DNA of 64,000 nucleotides, taken from Odontesthes bonariensis (Eukaryota; Chordata; Actinopteri; Atheriniformes; Atherinopsidae). The DNA lies in the NCBI RefSeq assembly GCF_027942865.1, contig NC_134509.1, positions 6,420,754 to 6,484,753 of the forward strand, written 5' to 3'. Every line of letters begins with the position of its first letter. The stretch's first letter is position 1. The notes under the pieces are model-generated. The model made no database searches. It was not told where the DNA came from and was given only the letters and a program-made list of their open reading frames with translations. Shown piece after piece: positions 61,600-64,000 of this stretch. The position numbers and the translations under genes were made by a program.

Positions 61600-62680
61600 T
61601 AAAAATCTGCGGTTTCATAATACCTCCAAATCTGGGAAGCAGAGTCCCATTTCTTCCTGTTTATTTTGTGACTGTGAAACAAAGACATGTTCTGTAACTG
61701 GGCTTTGATAAGAGTGGCTGCTTTTCTCTGCATTCTGAGTAAATATTTACTGACTCAGCGTGCTGTAGGTGCTGCAGCCCAACATCTGGTAGAAATCTAC
61801 TAACAGTGAAACGGGATCAAAGGTGACCACAAATGTGATCATACAGTCAAATATTTGCATTTTATCATCAAGTGCAATCCCGTTATTTTCAATTTATCCA
61901 TCCAGTTGGGATAACAATGTTTAGATAAGTGACTGCGTGTGACCACGGAGATACAGTCTCTAATCATGTAAAGTTATATGTTTGGGACTATATGTATCTC
62001 CTTTTTGCTCAGTGCATGTTTGAAAAAAACATTAAATCATACTGAATTGCAGGTCTGTCATTTTATCACATGGGTTTATGATGCTAGAAGAAGTTACATT
62101 CAGAATGAAAACACATTTTTCTGAGACTGTAAGGCAAGGCAATTTTATTTATAGAGCACAATTCATACACAAGGCAATTCAAAGTGCTTCACAGCACTGT
62201 CCACTTGACAGGTATAATGAAGGAGCGGTTTCTTCTGGGTGAGAGAATAACTGTCTCTGGTGTGGAAAGCAGTCATTTTCACATGCACAAAAAAACCAAA
62301 CACTCCAGAATACAACATGCTGAAAGACAGGAACACCTAAACCTTTTTAAATCATTTAAAATGTGTTCCAAATCACTGATCCAAGCTCCCAATAACTTTC
62401 TATCAGTTTAAAACTTCCCATCACTTTCTTTGTGGATGCGAATGCAACACTGTGATTTATACTTAGATCATCTTCTTTTTTTTCTCAGGGATTTGAAAGT
62501 TAACTTACAATTACTAACAATACAAAGAAATTCTGCCAAAGAAGATGAGACATTTCATTCTATAAAGGCTGAGTCTTTAAAAAAAGATAATTCATCTCAT
62601 CTCATTCGCACTTTTCACTTGCGTTTCTTTCACTTCAACACATCTGTGACTGAACGAATATTCATTTTAGTCTCCGTCTT
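61600..62680. other. Spacer between lipocalin copies 3 and 4
   Basis: About 1.1 kb including the copy 3 upstream region and an L2-like tail at 62132. No gene remnant recognised. Confidence 0.4.
62132..62200 (-). repeat. L2-like LINE 3' tail
   Basis: AAGGCAAGGCAATTTTATTT, then CAATTCAAAGTGCTTCACAG, is the reversed L2-like 3' end with its GGCAA-type tail. A short, 5'-truncated copy. Confidence 0.65.
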
Positions 62681-63274
62681 TCAGTTCTTCTGTGTCTCAG
62701 CTGTCTCTCCGGTTTGAGCTGATGGATCACCTGTGGTCTGTTCAGGACACAGCTTCTTGGTAGGATCCATCACAGCAGGTGGGGGCAGATTCAGACACTC
62801 CACCTGAGCTCTGAACTCCTCCATCTCCTCCTGTTCCAGCTGCCTCCGCCTGCTGTACAAGTAAAAGTGCCGCCTCTTTCCAGATTCTACATCGAAATTC
62901 AGCAGTATGCAGTCGTGACAGGATGTGTGGGTGAAGGTAGTGTTGACTCTGCCGTTATCGAAGCTGAAGCTGCTGCCCTCCAGGGAGATGTTGTAAGAGC
63001 CATAGTGGCACTTGTTTTCTAAATCCATGCTGCGACGGAAGGAGATGCTCGTTTCATTTATGACGCTGGAGAATGTAGCTGTGGCACTATCTCTAAGTCC
63101 CAGTCGCTCAATGAGTGGCAGGTGGCTCAGACTGCCGGCGATCATAGCTCGCCTGCCCTCCAAATGATGTCGATCAAGTTGATTCAAAGGCCGGACCAAG
63201 TCCTCACAGGCCAGGGGAGCAGAATGGCTCAGAGACATCAAGCAGAGGAGAACCATGGAAGACACAGCCAACAT
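62681..63274 (-). CDS. Secreted lipocalin, array copy 4 (PSTBP/TBT-bp-like)
   Basis: A single frame, 197 codons from the ATG at 63274 (MLAVSSMVLLCLMSLSHS signal), which aligns with the other copies. Two ATGs eight codons upstream (63298) extend the leader and cannot be excluded. The mature start is APLACEDLVRPLNQLD. The lipocalin motif reads EGRRAMIAGSL: the invariant tryptophan of G-x-W is replaced by arginine, the one clear family-residue loss in the array. Six cysteines align (ACED, KCHY, TSCHDC, ECLN, LCPE). N-glycosylation sites are NETS, NISL and NTTF. It lies upstream of copy 3 in the same direction, and the array may continue past the window. Confidence 0.86.
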   Translation of the reverse strand: MLAVSSMVLLCLMSLSHSAPLACEDLVRPLNQLDRHHLEGRRAMIAGSLSHLPLIERLGLRDSATATFSSVINETSISFRRSMDLENKCHYGSYNISLEGSSFSFDNGRVNTTFTHTSCHDCILLNFDVESGKRRHFYLYSRRRQLEQEEMEEFRAQVECLNLPPPAVMDPTKKLCPEQTTGDPSAQTGETAETQKN

Positions 63275-63386
63275 GACTCTGCTGGTTAAAATCATCATTT
63301 ACCGTTGAATTCTTTTCAAGAGGCTGCCAGAGTAATCATAGAAAGCCGCAGTTGCAGATTTTGAAAACCTCGGGTGCTTTGCCGAG

Positions 63387-63392
63387 TATATA
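63387..63392 (-). promoter_or_regulatory. Possible TATA box of lipocalin copy 4
   Basis: TATATA inside a GTATATAC palindrome, 113 bp before the inner ATG and 89 bp before the outer one. It is diverged from the CTATAAAA core of copies 1-3. Confidence 0.45.
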
Positions 63393-63424
63393 CCTTTTTC
63401 GAAACTCGTCGTTTCACAATTCTG

Positions 63425-64000
63425 AAAAATCCCAGAGAACAGAGTTGCTCAATCGGTTGAACATTTGGACATCAACCAGCTTTTTTCTTTTTTTTACTGT
63501 GGCAACAGTGTGGGGACTCTGTGTTGATCAAATGCAAATAAACTGTTACTCATCAATAAGTAAAGAACAAAAAGTACTTTTAATCTGTAATAAAAGTTGC
63601 TTGTTTAGGTTAGGTTTTGAGAGGAAAAATAAAGTGAAATTCTTCACACCTCCACCATGCTCACAGTAATGTAAGTGGTGGGTAATGCGTTACAAAGTTT
63701 TAATCAATAGCAATTTATCATTTGTTTTTTGTTTTTTTCATTATTTTTACAGTAGGAGTATGTTGAATCAGTGGGAAAATCCATGGTCTGTAACTTTGGT
63801 GAAATCTGACTGCCACTTTCAAACAGATGTTGGAACAGCTGGAGGGACGCTGAGCTGTAACTGGTTATTTTGCCTGCTGGCAAGTGATGATGGCCCGATG
63901 TACATGTCTTGTGGTAACTGAATCAGTCAGATTCTTGAGTTAAATGAGTTGCTTGCTTCATGTTTTTCAAGCTGCTGCCAATGGTTTGAACCAAGTAAGC
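63425..64000. other. Right edge, no gene recognised
   Basis: Upstream region of lipocalin copy 4. No fifth lipocalin frame begins before the window ends. Confidence 0.4.

Noticed and set aside
1-64000. CRISPR arrays, operons, tRNA and rRNA genes
   Set aside because: Tandem repeats here are microsatellites or one minisatellite without spacers. The only tRNA-like sequence is the SINE head at about 4640. Genes are spliced eukaryotic genes or single-exon genes with TATA boxes.

Overview
The window looks like nuclear DNA of a teleost fish. It is AT-rich and gene-poor, with long (CA)n tracts. The genes that can be read are spliced with GT-AG introns, and almost every kilobase of spacer carries interspersed-repeat relics typical of teleosts (hAT DNA transposons, an L2/CR1-like LINE, a tRNA-derived SINE, TTAA-flanked foldback elements, a solo LTR). 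The lipocalins at the right end resemble the fish saxitoxin/tetrodotoxin-binding and tributyltin-binding protein family, which suggests a percomorph.

Layout. 1-27.9 kb: no gene recognised. It holds a degenerate hAT at 2.1-2.7 kb, a SINE at 4.3-4.65 kb, a foldback element inserted in an older repeat at 7.2-8.3 kb, a DNA-transposon relic at 10.8-11.4 kb, a solo LTR at 13.9-14.5 kb, a second foldback with nested palindromes at 14.7-15.9 kb, a hAT with a 31-bp minisatellite nested in an older transposon at 19.7-21.9 kb, and a three-layer nest (old repeat, hAT, L2-like LINE) at 23.6-26.1 kb. 27.9-36.1 kb, plus strand: an 11-exon gene for a 454-residue single-pass membrane protein with three Ig-like domains, reconstructed here exon by exon. 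Its last intron carries a third foldback. 36.3-44.6 kb: no gene recognised. 44.6-50.3 kb, minus strand: a three-coding-exon gene for an 856-residue MISP/AKAP2-C-family actin-associated protein. One huge exon holds most of it, and two small 3' exons were recovered by splice phase. 50.4-55.7 kb: spacer with repeats. 55.8-63.3 kb, minus strand: four tandem lipocalin genes, each an uninterrupted ~190-200 codon frame with signal peptide, GxW motif and six conserved cysteines. Each has a TATA-like box 74-113 bp upstream of its ATG.

The most interesting system is the lipocalin array. It has four head-to-tail, apparently intronless genes with near-identical core promoters in three of the four, while lipocalin genes normally have several introns. 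Second is the Ig receptor, whose cytoplasmic tail contains no tyrosine at all and whose membrane span has no charged residue. It therefore fits neither the ITIM/ITAM nor the adaptor-paired receptor plan. The genes are not obviously one pathway: the lipocalins should be secreted plasma carriers, the Ig protein a cell-surface (perhaps leukocyte) receptor, and the MISP-like protein a cytoskeletal scaffold. All family names come from reading and memory; no search was run.
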